NCBI RefSeq assembly: GCF_020379485.1
Contig: NC_063439.1
Coordinates: 23,994,098 to 24,058,097 of the forward strand
Reading direction: 5' to 3'
Source of the DNA: Brassica napus
Lineage: Eukaryota > Streptophyta > Magnoliopsida > Brassicales > Brassicaceae
DNA: 64,000 nt
The notes below the pieces were generated by a model, which saw only the letters and a list, made by a program, of their open reading frames with translations, did no database searches and was not told the origin of the DNA. This document shows, one piece after another, positions 1-13,409 of this stretch (positions are counted from its first letter, which is position 1; every line of letters begins with the position of its first letter). The position numbers and the translations under genes were made by a program.

Positions 1-247
1 TGATAAAAAAACAGCTATTCTTCTTCGAATCCTGTCGGATTAAACTTTATACGTTAGACATAAGCTGTCCTTACCACATTAAACTAATGGAAAAAACATG
101 GGTCTTCTTCCACGCACATGCAATTATATATATTTATATATATGGTAACTACAAGCAAAACACCTACGACTAAACAGAACAAACAGTTTTATCTCTCTCT
201 TTCTCTCCTCTCTCCTCTCATTCAAAACTAGGGTTCTTGAGTTGTCC
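1..247 (+). promoter_or_regulatory. upstream region and leader of the SOFL gene
   Basis: There is a TA-rich TATA-like stretch at 125-143, followed by a CT-rich tract at about 191-219 directly before the start codon. This order (TATA region, then pyrimidine-rich leader) is typical of plant promoters. No other element is claimed. Confidence 0.45.
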
Positions 248-646
248 ATGGAGAGAGAAGAATGCAGCAGCAGCGAATCCGGTTGGACCACGTATATTTC
301 TTCGCCAATGGAGGAAGACGAGGAAGAGGTAATTGATGAGGTCTATTATGAAGGGCATAGCATCGAAAAAGATGGAAGAAAATATGTCAACGAGTACGAA
401 AGCAACAAAGACAGCGACGATTCAATGGCTTCCGATGCTTCTTCCGGGCCAAGTTATCACCAAACGAGCAACAGAGGGAGACGGAGAGAAGGTCTCGTTT
501 TAAGAAACGGGAAAAGTGAAAGTAATAGTAAGAGTAATAGTGTTTATGATTATAAACATGATGATAAGAATAGTGGCAATCATAAATCTAGGACAAAAGA
601 GAAGAAAAAGGGTGAAAACAAGAGTAGATCTTCTAAAAAGAAGTAA
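248..646 (+). CDS. SOFL3: SOB FIVE-LIKE (SOFL) family protein, probably the SOFL3 orthologue
   Basis: This is a small acidic-then-basic plant protein of 132 residues. SOFL proteins of Arabidopsis affect cytokinin levels and responses; their biochemical activity is unknown. The two family motifs are visible: GWTTYI at residues 12-17 (SOFL-A) and DDSMASDASSGP at 57-68 (SOFL-B). An acidic run of E and D lies between them and the C-terminus is rich in K and S. I chose the ATG at 248; the frame is open slightly upstream only through a TTG. The stop codon lies inside GTAAGT (643-648), a perfect 5' splice-site consensus, so a spliced form with another C-terminus cannot be excluded. The neighbouring bZIP42-like gene supports the SOFL3 assignment (At3g30580 lies near At3g30530), but this rests on memory. 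Confidence 0.82.
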   Translation: MEREECSSSESGWTTYISSPMEEDEEEVIDEVYYEGHSIEKDGRKYVNEYESNKDSDDSMASDASSGPSYHQTSNRGRRREGLVLRNGKSESNSKSNSVYDYKHDDKNSGNHKSRTKEKKKGENKSRSSKKK

Positions 647-3600
647 GTTCTTTTTTTTCTTTTTTTTTTTCTTTTCTTGAAGTTGTTTGTATGTAGATTG
701 GGATTGGATTATCGATTTCCTTATTTTGTGTTGGGGGTTTTTGATACCTCACGCAAAGGGTGTTTGATTATTTCTATTTTTCAGTTGATATTTGTATTCT
801 CTTATACCAGTCTTGTCTCTTGATTATTATTATTATTATTTTACTTCTAATACTAATGCAACATGAAGATTATTATTTCTCTCATGATAAATCTTTAATA
901 CATGCATGTTTAGGTGGTTGTTGGTAAACTAAAACTAAAATTTATATTATAACTAGATTATATCTACGGTTTAGTTTGATCAGACTAAAGCTTAAATTTA
1001 CATTTACACATGCATGTTTAGGTAACGTCGAACGGCTGTTTCGAACGCCATATGTTTTTTCATGGCGATGATATTTAAGGAAAAAGAAGGATAAGATGAA
1101 TATTTAAATGTATGGTTAGTCTTTGAAAATTTCGGTTATAAATAAGTACTATTGAGAAATGCTGTCATGAACGAAAGTGGTGCATTATGAACAGTCCTGA
1201 TTATGAAAATAGGTATAGAAAGGCATGTGTGATGAAACGTGTCCATCGAGACAACTTCTCCATTATTGATCACATTGTGGCTTTCTATGTGTGTTTGATC
1301 AAATTGTCTTAAATATATATGATGAAAATATTTTGTTCGTTTGTTTGTGTTGGCTGTAAAGAGAGTAATGGATCCACCGCAGACACATGACAGCAACATG
1401 GGAACTATTCCACAGAAAAATAATTAGTTTTGTTTGAATGTTCACAGTTTTTTGGGCTACGCATATAAACTAGAGAATGTGTAAATTACTCCACCCCAAA
1501 TTGAGGAACTGAACTATGCTAAGTCACAAATTACACCATGTACGGTAGATATTATGACAAAAGGTAGAATTTAAAGTAAGACAAATCCAAAGCGTAATAT
1601 TTGAGAAAAAATGTGGATGAAAGTTGTTGGTAAAACATTAACCGGAGTCTCTGGTGGTTGGGAATCCATTTGATCCCACAAGTGCACAACAACCTAGATA
1701 GACAACAACTAGTGCAAAACCATTTTCCGAGGAAGTTCCTATGGGCCTACTTCTTTAAGAAAGAAGTTAAAACAAAACCAAAGGTCCAAAACCGAAATAC
1801 AAACCAAAGTTTTGAAATATTAGCCCATGGGCCTCCAATATAAATAATTGTTTTTCGACGTTATTATCCTCAATTTACTTTAAGGTGAGTTAGCTAAAAA
1901 AACAAAAGGATTCTTCTACCTATAATTTAATTTACTATTCCAAAGTACTCATTAACATTCACATGTTATGACGGAAAAACAAAAGATAAACTTTATTGTA
2001 TAATTTTATAAAAAGAATCTAAAGAAAGAAAAACCAATTGTCGTACGAAACGAAATAGAAAGAAAGGAATGGTCTCAGATACACTCGTACTTTGGACACA
2101 CACATTTATAGAAAGATAGAGACAAAGATTGAGAGTCGTTCAAAAAAAAAAGAGACAAAGATTGAGATGATTCTTGAAAGTTGAAGCAAAACGTAAAGTG
2201 AAAGATAAAACAATCAAAAGCGAGAAAAGAAACTCCACTGTTGTTGGAAGATGAAAAGGAACGAAAAAAGATTCTTAAATGTTTTAGGACCAGAGTCCTG
2301 TTATATACTGAGACTAAGGATTTAGTTTCACACTTCCTGAGGACAATGACTTGCAGAACGATTAGTGATATATTTTCCCCTTTTTTTTCTTGTAGCTAGC
2401 CACCAGCAAAATCGATCAAATGTTTCTGTTTCGTAATGACTGGATCAACGACAGGTTTCTGTAACAAAATTAACTAACTACGAGTAAAAAGAATTAAAAC
2501 GGACATGATTTAATTGCTGGTTGATGTCGTCACTAAATATTAGATGAACATGATATTTTAAGCTTTATGTGTCTTTTCTTTATTTCTTTTTCCAACTTTG
2601 TTGGGCGATTTCGTGTAGAAAAAAGTTGCCCTTCTCTATGGGTTAGCTCCGTACTCTAGAGTTGTTTATATGAGTGGATTCGAGTAGACTACGATGTGGA
2701 AGGCTGAGGTTTTGCTTGGTTTAAATACTTCGGTATTACTAAAGATTGGTTTTGATCAAGAGATTATATGAACATAAGATATATACGCATGAATGAAAAT
2801 AAAGAAAAAGAAGTTAAAGGTGACTACATCTTTTTTATTGTCTCTTTGAGTATTCCACTGACATTGTATTCTGCGTGAAGATTGACGAAAAAAGTTGAAT
2901 GAGTGATTGATTTTTTCTAAATGAAAATTATATATTAAAGGACAGGTTTTATGCGATTATAAGTTTCTTGGCTAGTAAGGTTATGGCAAGGAATCTCATG
3001 ACACGAAAAAATAGAAAGAAAACAAAAATAAAAGTTTGCTTGTTTTGTTGACCACATTTCGTAAGAGGATTTCGTACGTAAGATTGTTTCTTTGTCTATC
3101 TGTCTGTGTCAAAAAAAGATAGCATGATAGGTTTGGGTTTACTTTGTAGTTTGTACCATATGAAAATGGTTTTTGGTTCTTGGCTAATCTTGTAAATCCG
3201 TTTTATAGCCGTTTCTTGTAGATTTTGATGTATAAAAGTAACAGGTTTATATGTTACAAAAAAAAGTAACAGGTTTATATCAAAAGTGTGCATTTGATGA
3301 AATGTACGTGCACAGTATTTTCATAAAATTAAGGTAAAGGTCTCACTGATTCCAACAAGATGTAATTTCCAATTTGGATATGGTATCTCTGTACAAATAT
3401 GAAGTACCAATAGACAATGTTAACAATAGCATCACTTAAATGTCTAAACAAATAAACTGTTAATTTCTTATAAAAAAAAATAAACTGTTAAGTTAGATTA
3501 TCAGCACCCGGAGGCAAGAGAATACAATTTTTAGTGAAAGAAATCTTTTCATAAAACTTTAAATATCTTTAAGTCAATGCACCACCTTATATGTTCTTTG

Positions 3601-4072
3601 TGGCCGGCCTAAGACTGACTGTTACAGATAAGCTTGTTCGTGGTCGTTGCCTAATATAATCAAATTTAGAAAGTTTCACAAAAGAAATCATCATGATCCA
3701 CAAACCATCCTCTGTTATTTTTTTTGGTTTCTCCAAAAGATTATCATGTACTTGATGTCAGATTAAATATAATATATGGTAATATATAAGTGTGTGTATG
3801 TGTTGGTTAGTAGTTGGAAATTTGGAAATCGTTGTAATAAAAAACAAAACCCACACCACCTTACAGTGTCCCCATCACCAATATGACCCATGATTTGACC
3901 AACACCACTTATATTTGTTCTTCATTAACGCTAATCTTTGGACTAATTAACCTTCTCTCATCCCCGGCATGAGGACTAAGACCCGGAACTTTTGGTAAAC
4001 AAAAAAGATCTCCGGATATACACACATAATATTAATACATATATGAACCGTGGTACATGGGGTAAAAATGCA
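647..4072. other. intergenic region, no gene recognised
   Basis: AT-rich sequence between the 3' ends of the convergent SOFL and bZIP genes. Only short open frames occur, none with a recognisable domain. Small local duplications are visible, for example GAGACAAAGATTGAGA at about 2120 and again at about 2151, and AAATAAACTGTTAA at about 3449 and about 3478. Confidence 0.6.
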
Positions 4073-4591
4073 CTATTCAATGGGGATTATATCGTCTCTG
4101 AAGCAAGAGAAAGGGCTTTGAATTTGCATATCACTGATGACTTGCTTAAGCTCAGATGTTTCCTCTTTAAGCTGAGCATTCTCTTGAAGAACTTTCTCGT
4201 GCGATTCAGAGAGATTGTTAAGCTTATCAAGCAACTGATGATTCTCGATCCTCAACCACATCACCTGAGACCAAAGCTCGTCAAGGTGTCGCTGCTTCCT
4301 CATACGCGATCTCCTTGCGGATTCTCTGTTTGATATCATCCTTCTTTGCTTCCGCTCGTTGATTATGTTCTTGTCCGTCTGCTGCTCTTCGGCTTCGTCT
4401 GATGTCGAGTTGTTGCTGCTTAGGCTCATGGATTGTGGATTGTTTGTAGCATTTTGAAATCCGTAGAAGGAGTTAGGGTTTTGACCGTTGATTGGAAATG
4501 GCGATGATATCTGGAAATGGGAAGGATATGGAGATGGGATCGAGGAGTTTAGGTAGTTCTGGAGGCTGAAAACATCGGTTTGCGGCTGCAT
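4073..4591 (-). CDS. bZIP42: bZIP transcription factor, bZIP42-like (group S)
   Basis: This is an intronless 172-residue bZIP protein, a nuclear DNA-binding factor expected to bind ACGT-core elements as a homo- or heterodimer. The basic region runs from about residue 78 to 102 and contains the invariant N88-x7-R96 (NRESARRSR). The zipper follows as a heptad series at L106, L113, L120, L127, V134, L141 and L148, long for the family. The N-terminus is rich in S, P, N and Q, as in group S proteins. The C-terminal residues FSCFRDD and the N-terminal MQPQTDVFSL match my memory of Arabidopsis At3g30530 better than its paralogue bZIP43. The start is the first ATG, 120 bp downstream of a TATA box. 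The leader holds no S1-type sucrose-responsive uORF. Confidence 0.9.
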   Translation of the reverse strand: MQPQTDVFSLQNYLNSSIPSPYPSHFQISSPFPINGQNPNSFYGFQNATNNPQSMSLSSNNSTSDEAEEQQTDKNIINERKQRRMISNRESARRSRMRKQRHLDELWSQVMWLRIENHQLLDKLNNLSESHEKVLQENAQLKEETSELKQVISDMQIQSPFSCFRDDIIPIE

Positions 4592-4710
4592 TTTGGAGTT
4601 AACTTGGGCAAAAAGTTAGGGTTTTTTTTCTTCTTGAGCAGAAAGGTAGGTGAAACAGAAAAAAGATAGTGGAATTTTGATGGAGTTTTTGGTGTGTGAA
4701 GAGAGGAGAT

Positions 4711-4720
4711 GGTTTTATAG
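4711..4720 (-). promoter_or_regulatory. TATA box of the bZIP42-like gene
   Basis: On the minus strand the sequence reads CTATAAAACC, about 120 bp upstream of the ATG at 4591. A CT-rich stretch (CTCCTCTCTTCACAC) follows, which would place transcription start about 30 bp downstream. Confidence 0.6.
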
Positions 4721-4799
4721 AGTAAATGAGAGCAAAGGTTTGGGTGTGGAGCCCATTTTCTGCAATTGGGTGAAGCAATAACAAAGTTTCTAACATAAA

Positions 4800-6469
4800 A
4801 GTTTAGTAAATATGCACCTAGATCATGTCACATTAATCTATATATGTATATTACATATACTCATTTCTTATATCCATAATTGTATTGATTAAGGTAAAAC
4901 ATATCAAGCACTGATAGCGTTCCAACCAATTGCTTAAAATTATGACAAACTGGGGTTGCAATTTGTTGAATAATGGATTATTATCTGATTTCTAAAAAGT
5001 TAATATTGTGATAATATGGTGTCTAGAAAGTTATTATTGACCAAATCTGTTTTCTCTTTTTTCAGTCAAGAAAAATCTCCACACCGTCGCCACACGGGAG
5101 AGACATGGGCGTAAAAAAAGGCATAAAGCTTTTGATACATTTTTCTTTTCAGTTTTCCCAAATTAAATTATGAACATTAATCCCTTTGATTCAATGGTAT
5201 AAGATGCATTTCTAACAGATTGCAGAACTAACAATAGTGATACTGTGATAAGTAGTTATTGAGTGTGCCAACATTGAGTGTGCCAACTGCCAAGACAAAC
5301 AAAGTAATTCTTTTTGAAAAAATGATAAAAACATATATAGGACATACTATTTATGGTAATATTTAAATCTCATTCATTATCCCATTACGCAACCAAACTC
5401 AAGGAGAAAAATTCACCGGAAAACATATTTATATTTTTACCTCCAACCATATGGGCTAAACAGTACATGTTAGCTAGCATCTAAAAGACGTGGAATGAAA
5501 GTTAACTTAAAACACAGTAAACTTGTCTAGGAGATTAGAAAACGTGCCGTTTAAATGGCTATTTAACCATGGTATACATTGATGGCCTGGGTGTGTGTTA
5601 GATATGTATTATCTTATAATATACATATCTTTTGCTTAGAAATGAGGGGAAATGAGTTTATAGATTGTATCTCCGACCACTTTGTTACCCACATTGGATA
5701 AAGCAAAGGTATCCGAGGCATCTCAGCCGCAATCTTTGGCCTATCATGGAGATGTTTATGTTTGTAGGACTTTGTATCATCAATTATCACTCCTTAAATT
5801 TTATATCTACACAGATATATAGAAGGTGTATGGGGGAGTATTGGATAATCATAATTTATATGAATTATTTTTTTCTTATTACATCAGCGAGAGGAAGATA
5901 TTTGCATTATCTTTTGTTTAACATCATGTATTAAACATATAAAAATATACGAAATATCAGAGCGTTAAGGGGTGCTGACGTGCGGAGTCATTCTTCTTTC
6001 AGAGCCGATTGTGCTTTCCTTCGATTAAGAAACCTGTATTTTCTACGCATTGAAAATAGTAATTAATTATTATTGTTTAAAATGTTATTTTATTTTTTAC
6101 ACAAATTAAAAAATTAAGGTAAAGCAAAAAAAAAAATTTAAAATAATAGTTAGAATGCTTTTATGGACAGTACAACTATATTTAACTAATAGAATTTGAG
6201 ATAAATAAAATTGTTTATCAAAAATAATGTATTTTATAATTAATATTAAATTTAAAATAGTTATAAACTAGATTAGAATTGTAAAATGATAATTTCTATA
6301 TAAAAATGTTAAGATAGAAAATTTTATAGAAGAAAATAAATAATATTTTACTGTGTCACAAAGAACTTTTAATAGTAAAATGATAACGCAATAGTATTGA
6401 TATTTTTTTGGGTTAAAAAGAGAAGAAAGCGATTTTCTTTCTTCTTGTTTTATGAAATATATGATACTA
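4800..6469. other. intergenic region, no gene recognised
   Basis: AT-rich sequence upstream of the bZIP gene up to a Helitron. Short open frames (for example 5665-5934, +) show no domain, no plausible codon pattern and no splice context, so they are not called. Confidence 0.5.
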
Positions 6470-7742
6470 TCTTATATATTAAAACAGAAGTCATGACTTC
6501 TTTTCATGTGTGATTTTTTTTAGTTTGGACAATTCCTAAAAAATATCAGATTTAACATAAGTTCATTATTATATCTTTTAATATCTTTATCATTTTATTT
6601 GAAATACAAATGAATATATTTAAAATGTTCTAACAAAATCTTTTTAAAATCTTTTTAGAATCTTTTTAAATTTACTTTCAAAAATTAGTTAGTTTTAATT
6701 TAAATTATCATAAAATATAATTAGAAATTAAAATTAAATATAGTTTTGGTTTATAAACGAAAATTTAAATAAAATGAAATTAATTAATTTCACAAATACA
6801 TTTACTAATAGTTTTTAAAGATTTTGTTAGAAATAAATATTTATTTTAATTTTAATTTTTTTCAAATTTGTTTTCTAATAAAATAAAAATCATGATTTTC
6901 TGATGAGTGATATTTTTATTTGGACCATCATTTAAATTTTATATTAAATGTATATCACTAATGCTAATATACATAATATTTTTAACCACTTTAATCATAA
7001 TATCTTTTAATTTTTTAATTTGTTTTTTTAAATTCTAACAAATCTCTTGAAAAAGATTATAATAAGATCATAATTGTCTTAAATTGAATATAAATATTTT
7101 CAACTAATTTTGTAATTAGTAATGAAATGTTACTAAAAGAATAAAATTATATCCTATTTTATCAATTTTATAATAATATCTATCATTTTAAAATAAAAAT
7201 GTTATATTGAACAAAATATGATAAAATTATTTTAAATTGATAAATTAACATATTTTATTTTTATAAATATAAAATATTTATGCTAAAAATATAATATGTT
7301 GGTAGAACGGGTTAATATTAGTAAACTATATAATACATGTATATAAATTTAATTTATCTTAAACTTTTTAATATACCGTAATTTATTATATAAAATTAAT
7401 AAACATTAAAAATTACTAAAAAAATCTAGCGATTTGAATTACGGATCATGATTATAATAAATTAAATACAAAATTGTTTTCATATATGTTGTTTCATGCA
7501 TTAAAAATTTTAGTTTACTAATTAAACGCAAATTTAATAAGGCAAATATATAATAAGCAACATATATATGTGATGATTTTAATTTACACCATGAAAACTA
7601 TAAAATTATTATATTTGGTATAATTATACAAACATTTAAATATAGGAGAACATTAAAAATATATAATAATTATGTTAAACAAATATCTATATATATAAAT
7701 GTGAAAATATATACCCGCACGGTTGTGCGGATGGAAATCTAG
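6470..7742 (+). mobile_element. non-autonomous Helitron (ATREP-like), 1,273 bp
   Basis: The element starts with TC in TCTTATATATTAAAACAGAA and ends with CTAG. The end is preceded by a GC-rich hairpin, CCGCACGGTTGTGCGG (about 7714-7729), in an otherwise AT-only context. The base before TC is A (6469) and the base after CTAG is T (7743), the usual Helitron A/T target. No helicase or Rep frame is present, so it depends on an autonomous partner. It shares ends and internal sequence with the element at 41183-42527. Confidence 0.82.
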
Positions 7743-8140
7743 TGTTTTTATTAAAAAATTTGGACAGTTATAATTACTTTACATTAGTCTAGTTATTAAT
7801 TACTTTACACATGCTTCACTTATAAGTATTTAAACAATTGGACTAAAGAGTGGCGAAAAAGTTGATTAAGACTTTACAGTAATAAATCATTTCAGTCTTA
7901 ATTAAATTACGTGTTGTACTGTCTACCATGGTGGATAAAGATAAATGCTGATGTACATGAACTTTGAAAACGCAATATACGCACCGTATGAAAGATAATA
8001 TCAAATTTTAAATCATTATATTACGAACAATCCAAATCTTGTTCAGTTCAAAGGAAAAAAAAAAGCAATCCAAATCTTACATACGGAATGTATTCTCTTG
8101 ATGAAATTTAATTTCAGAGGAGCCTTCAGGTCTCTTAGAG

Positions 8141-8333
8141 AATGATTAATGAAAATTTTTAGGTTGGATTCTTAGCGAAATATAAGAATGCATCTCTTAA
8201 CTTTTAACTAAAAAAGCTAAGAACCAGTTCTTAATATTTAAGAACCGGTTCTTAGTTTTTTTAGTTAAAAGTTAAGAGACGGATTTTTATATTCCGATAA
8301 AAATTTCACTCTAAAAACTTTCCAATAATCATG
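8141..8333. repeat. near-palindromic foldback element (MITE-like), about 193 bp
   Basis: The two halves are inverted copies that meet at about 8236 with almost no loop. The inner about 45 bases of each arm pair nearly perfectly (CTCTTAACTTTTAACTAAAA on the left and its complement on the right), and pairing continues outward with more mismatches to AATGATTA on the left and TAATCAT on the right. No coding sequence is present. It could be a MITE or a hairpin-RNA source; I found no clear target duplication. Confidence 0.6.
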
Positions 8334-8474
8334 ATGTTGTCTCTCTAGGTTGAGTGGACTAAATGGTCAAAAATATCATAAAACAAGGAGAGACTCTTAT
8401 TTCATTTCTTTAAAAGTTTTTTTAAAAGGTCTTCATTTTTTTAAAATTACTTTTTTTTGTTATTTACACAATTA

Positions 8475-8482
<8 letters not shown>

Positions 8483-8506
<24 letters not shown>
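8483..8506. repeat. (TA)12 microsatellite
   Basis: Twelve uninterrupted TA units followed by GATGAATATG. Likely length-polymorphic between accessions. Confidence 0.9.
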
Positions 8507-11500
8507 GATGAATATGATATAATGATTTTTTAATTTATTAAAGGTGTATTTAAGAGTGTTTACACAAAAATGCACAAGTGTGTAGGGAACCATGAACAGT
8601 TAAATACCTAGTAATGGGGATTTTTGTCTTAATGTACTTTTTCTTCGATCTCTCTATGCACATGCATGTGCATAACACAAGCTTTGACCCCACTTTATTT
8701 ATTGTTTGTTTTTAATAAATTTACAATATTTTCATCTCAATAATTTAATAACAGATAAAGATTAAGATCCATCAGGGAATCAATAACTCACCTTTGTGTA
8801 GGTAGTCGAGTTGCAAATATGAGCGAAATCTTAAGTAATGATAGTTTTCTTCCAGTTACATGTTCGTATGAAAACATAAAGCCCGTTATTTCCTCTTCAT
8901 TTGGTGTTTAGGTTAGTTTTCTATACGGTTTTAGATATGATTCAGATTTGTTAAACCTAATTGGACATCTGTAATCTGTATTAACATAGTGGTAAATGTA
9001 TTGTTATCAAGTTGTTTATATTACCATATGTAGCTAGCTGGATGCGTATCTTCCGGTTTACTCTTGAGATCGTTCCTCTCCAAAACTCAGGCTCGTGAAA
9101 TCACAGTCGCCTCATATGGTGTATTCATCTCACCGACAGTGAGACTACATCCGAGCTTGTTATCTGCCTGTTAGTAGAATTTTTCTACCTGATATTGGAT
9201 TTTCATGTATGATAAATATTGCCTCTTTGTTATTGCCTCTTTCTTTTCTGAGGAAGGAATTTGAAATGAAAAGGAACGATTAAACTGAAACTATCAAATA
9301 AATATTTACATGAAATACTCCAATAATACCCTTGGATGTGTAAACAGTTTTTTGCAGTGCACCATATCTCCCAAACGCAAAAGGTAAGGGCAACTTGGGA
9401 ACATTAACTTGGCGACAAAGAACACACTCCTAAAATAACGGCTCTGGTTTTTGCACGGAAAGAGTACTTCGATTTAACTTGTCTTCCAATAACAAATGTA
9501 GCACTAAGAAACCAACCAAAGGAATCTTTAATACATAACATTTTAGCTTTTCTAAATATTTTAAAGAAATTATTGTAACTATGATGTAAAAGTAAGAAAT
9601 GATATTGACACTGAAGATAACTATCTTGTTAATAAAATATATTTATTCTGAACATTTTGAGATCCACGAGACGTTTTTTATCTTTCTAAAATCCACTAGA
9701 CGGTTAAATTTGTGGAGGAATGTTCGTAAGAAAGCAATAGGTATCGCTTGCTCGTGTTGGACCAGTGCTGTGATCTTTTTGAAAAAATAAACTTTTTATG
9801 AGGATTGTTAGTAATATGTATTTTGAGAATCAGTTGGCAAAGATCAATATATAACCTAAAGTCAAGAGTTTAATTTTTAATTTCTACAGATGTTCCGTCG
9901 GTGAATTCTGATGAATCGTTGTTTTTAGTCCTAATTTTTAACAGACTTATTGTTGGTAGTTATTGATATTTTTCTTGTTGGGTTCCTATAATTTTCAACA
10001 AGAAAATTGATAAATTGCTGAGAGTTTTTATTTTTTTCATTAAATATATAGTAGCACTGAAATTTCCATCCCAAAATATAGTAATGAATTATTGACCATG
10101 TTGTAATATCAATGTTCGTTTGCCAATAAATTTACTTGCGTCCCAAATTGAAATTACTGACGCAACATTGGTGCTTACTGAACTTCACCATCAATAATCA
10201 TATTTTTACCTTGTACTAATAGGACTCAGTCTTCGTATTCAGCAAGTACCAATGATGATAACTTTGTATTATTTTGTAGAATTTTAATGGGGATAAAAAC
10301 TTGTGAATTAATCAACGATACATACCAAATAGGTTTCAAAGTGACATACTCAATTCCATGCCTTTAATATAATCTTGAATATGACCATAAGAAAATAAAA
10401 GTACACATATATACGTAGATAGCCGTGACAAAAAAAAACGTAGATAGAACGACTGTGTATGACAACACACACATAAGTATACAAACTTCAACCCAACACT
10501 AAGTTGGTGTCGAAAAACTAGTTGAGATTCTCACTTTGGAAAGAATGCGAATTAATGAACTCAATGTTTATATCCTAATTATGGAATCATGCGATTACAA
10601 TGTGTCCAAACTAAATCAACGAATTCATAAGTAACTATCAACAGCTTAATAAGATTTAGACACGTGTGTTGTTGCCAATTGCCTTTACGGTTGTCATAGT
10701 TTACTCATGTTGAATAACTAGTGGTTGGATTATATATACTGATTTCTACAAGTATACAACACAGTTAGGGCTGAGCAAAATATACAAAAAATGTCGTATG
10801 CACTTTGATTCGATTCCAAAAATTATGTTAATAAGCGTAAGTTGATGTAGTAAATAAAGCTTCGTTGATAAATGTTGTCTTCTGTACAAAACGAAGTCTA
10901 AATTTACATGTTTATCAGTGTTAAAAACGTGTACGCTCGACGTGGTGGTCTCCTGCTTTACGCTGTAGTCTTCGTCGCACACAGTCCAGTATTAGCTACA
11001 AACAAGGCCTACTTCCTAAAATATACGACAGCTGTTTCGTTCAGTATAAAGTGACAGCGGATTTTCTGCCTTGTGCACACTCTACCAATAAAATATGATA
11101 ATCATATCAGAATTGATATGAAACCAATTGTTGAATAACAAGAGAGGAAACTAACGTATTTCTATTCCAAAGATATGAAGTTCTAAAAATCCAAGACATA
11201 AAAAGCTTGGATTGGATTGAAATGTATATGAAAGTAACATCCTAATTTTAAGTCAATATGACATAAAACAATGTTATAATTAAAGATAATATATGCTCTT
11301 AGATCTTGTACCCTCAAGAATAGACACTCTCTTAACCTCTTGTCGTTTTATACTATTTATCTCCCTTGGTCAATGTCTCTTTTCCATTTGATCACACGTT
11401 CTTTCTCACAATATATATATTTCCAAACATTTTTTTTTTGATTAACGGTTTTCCAAACATTTTTTTTATAAAAAATAGAAAAGTACACATAAATTTAACT

Positions 11501-12304
11501 GAAACTTTGAACGGGATATATATACAATACATATTCTAATAAGTGATAATAATAATAATATTAATTATTCATGGTGATCTTAGAATTTTATACAACGATG
11601 AGAAAATGTGGCTGGAAAATTGAGATTCATTATACAAAAATTAGAAAAGATGGGGCTTACTATAAACACTTGAGACCAAACTCGTTTGTAGAAAATAGAT
11701 ACAAAAACCTTATACATACATAAGAACAAAAAAAAATTAAAGGAATTGGGTTAAATACATCATGTGAAGGGGGCAAAATCATTCATAGTATGATTTTGGG
11801 CGGATAAGGCCAAACTATATAGGGTGGGTGGCTAGGGAGGCACATCCACAACCCCACACCACAAAAAAAAGCTAACGCAATTGATATTATTATTATTTTG
11901 GAACTTCAAGATATTGAAATTTAAAATCTTCAGCATCAATCCAGATTATCTTTTCTTTTAAACTTAATTCTACATGGTTTTTAGTTCAATAATTGTGTTT
12001 ATATGTAATATATATTGTGTATATATCCAATAAACTCTGATATAACATATATTTTGATGGTGTGTGCTATAGTTTGGTCGCTCATTGTTTGGATTTAATT
12101 TAGACTCTATACTACTTGTTGTTAACCAAAAAAAAACAGAAAGATAAAAAAGATTAAGGGTTTTTGCTTATGATTATTATGTCCGGATCCAACCCTTGAT
12201 AATATCATGTTTAAGGCATAAATCATCATTCTCATATAATTGAACTAGTGAACTTGGGAAATCTCAAATACCACTATACCACCTCTTTATAAGGGTCAGA
12301 TTTG

Positions 12305-12500
12305 AACAAAAGAGGCAACACATCTACGCAGAGGTCATATATATAACCCATGATCTCATACCTTTATACTTTACACAATTTTCTCATACATTCGTTTAGA
12401 GTTAAACAAAATGAGGCAACACATTTACATAAAGGTCACTTATAATATAACCCATGCTCTCACTTTTATATATACTTAGCATAACTTTCTCAAACTCTTT
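12305..12500. repeat. diverged tandem duplication, about 100-bp unit
   Basis: Copy 1 starts at 12305 (AACAAAAGAGGCAACACATC) and copy 2 at about 12404 (AACAAAATGAGGCAACACAT). Both continue with AGGTCA, ATATAACCCATG, CTCA and CTTTAT in the same order, with several substitutions and small indels between them. Confidence 0.6.
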
Positions 12501-13409
12501 TTATGCTTCTAATTAGTTTTGTTGATTGTAGTGCTTGTATGAAAGTCTTACATTCGATGTACAATTATATAGACATCAAAGTTAAAGAACTAGTACTGCA
12601 TGTATCTTAAAATAAACTAATGGATCGCGACCTTGTAATAGAAGCAAATCAATGGATCACTTGCAGTCCATTTGGAAAACAATTAGAAGAACAATTTTAG
12701 CAAAGCCCAAATATTGTACCATCATTTGCTATCTTCTACAAGTTGGGCAGAATTGATGTATAACAAAAAAACAAACAAAAGTTGGGCTCAAAGGGGCTAG
12801 CTAAAATGTTAGCATAATAATAATAAAAAGGGAGAATCGATCTAATATCTTCTTTTCCTTTGTTTAAATTTCTTTTTTAACGCTAAATTGTATTATTAAG
12901 CTTTCTAGAAAAATAGTTTTAAACAATGAAAACTAGCAAAAACAAGTGTAAAGAAAAGATATATCAATAGAAATCCAAAGTAATTAACAAAAATCTATTT
13001 TGCGTATAAATAACTAAAGACTTTGTTCTAAACTGTTATACTAGCGATTTTTATTAACATAGATATCCTACCAACTATTTGGTTTGTACCATTAACAAGG
13101 TGGTTTTTATAGTAGCATAATCTCGCTTCCTTAAACGGTGTCCAGTAAGTATGGTGGTCTCTTAGATCGTTGGTCCGCAATCCAAAACCTTATCTAATTT
13201 GATTTATGATGTATTAGTTGAACTATCAATTCAACTGTTTTAAATAACTCTTTGTTTTCTCAATAAATTCAACAGTTTAACAGAAAAAAAACGTTTAGTA
13301 TTTAGGTATGGATTTTCTTTTAAAGGGTCAAACATTTACTTGCTTGATCCTTGTTGCAAGCTTGATCTTGTTTCATGATTAAAGGGAACTACATAGCTAA
13401 CTACAGTTT

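Larger units (their letters stand above)
8334..13409. other. long intergenic region without a recognised gene
   Basis: About 5 kb of AT-rich sequence. It contains a pure (TA)12 run at 8483-8506 and an old tandem duplication at about 12305-12500. All open frames are short and look random. A few transposon remnants are likely but too decayed to bound. Confidence 0.5.

Noticed and set aside
3992..4333. 113-codon plus-strand frame across the bZIP gene
   Set aside because: Antisense shadow of the leucine-zipper coding region.
4599..4796. 65-codon frame upstream of the bZIP42-like gene, as a possible sucrose-control uORF
   Set aside because: It begins upstream of the TATA box at 4711-4720, so its start would not be in the mRNA. 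The peptide is unlike the conserved S1-group uORF, and bZIP42 is not an S1 bZIP.
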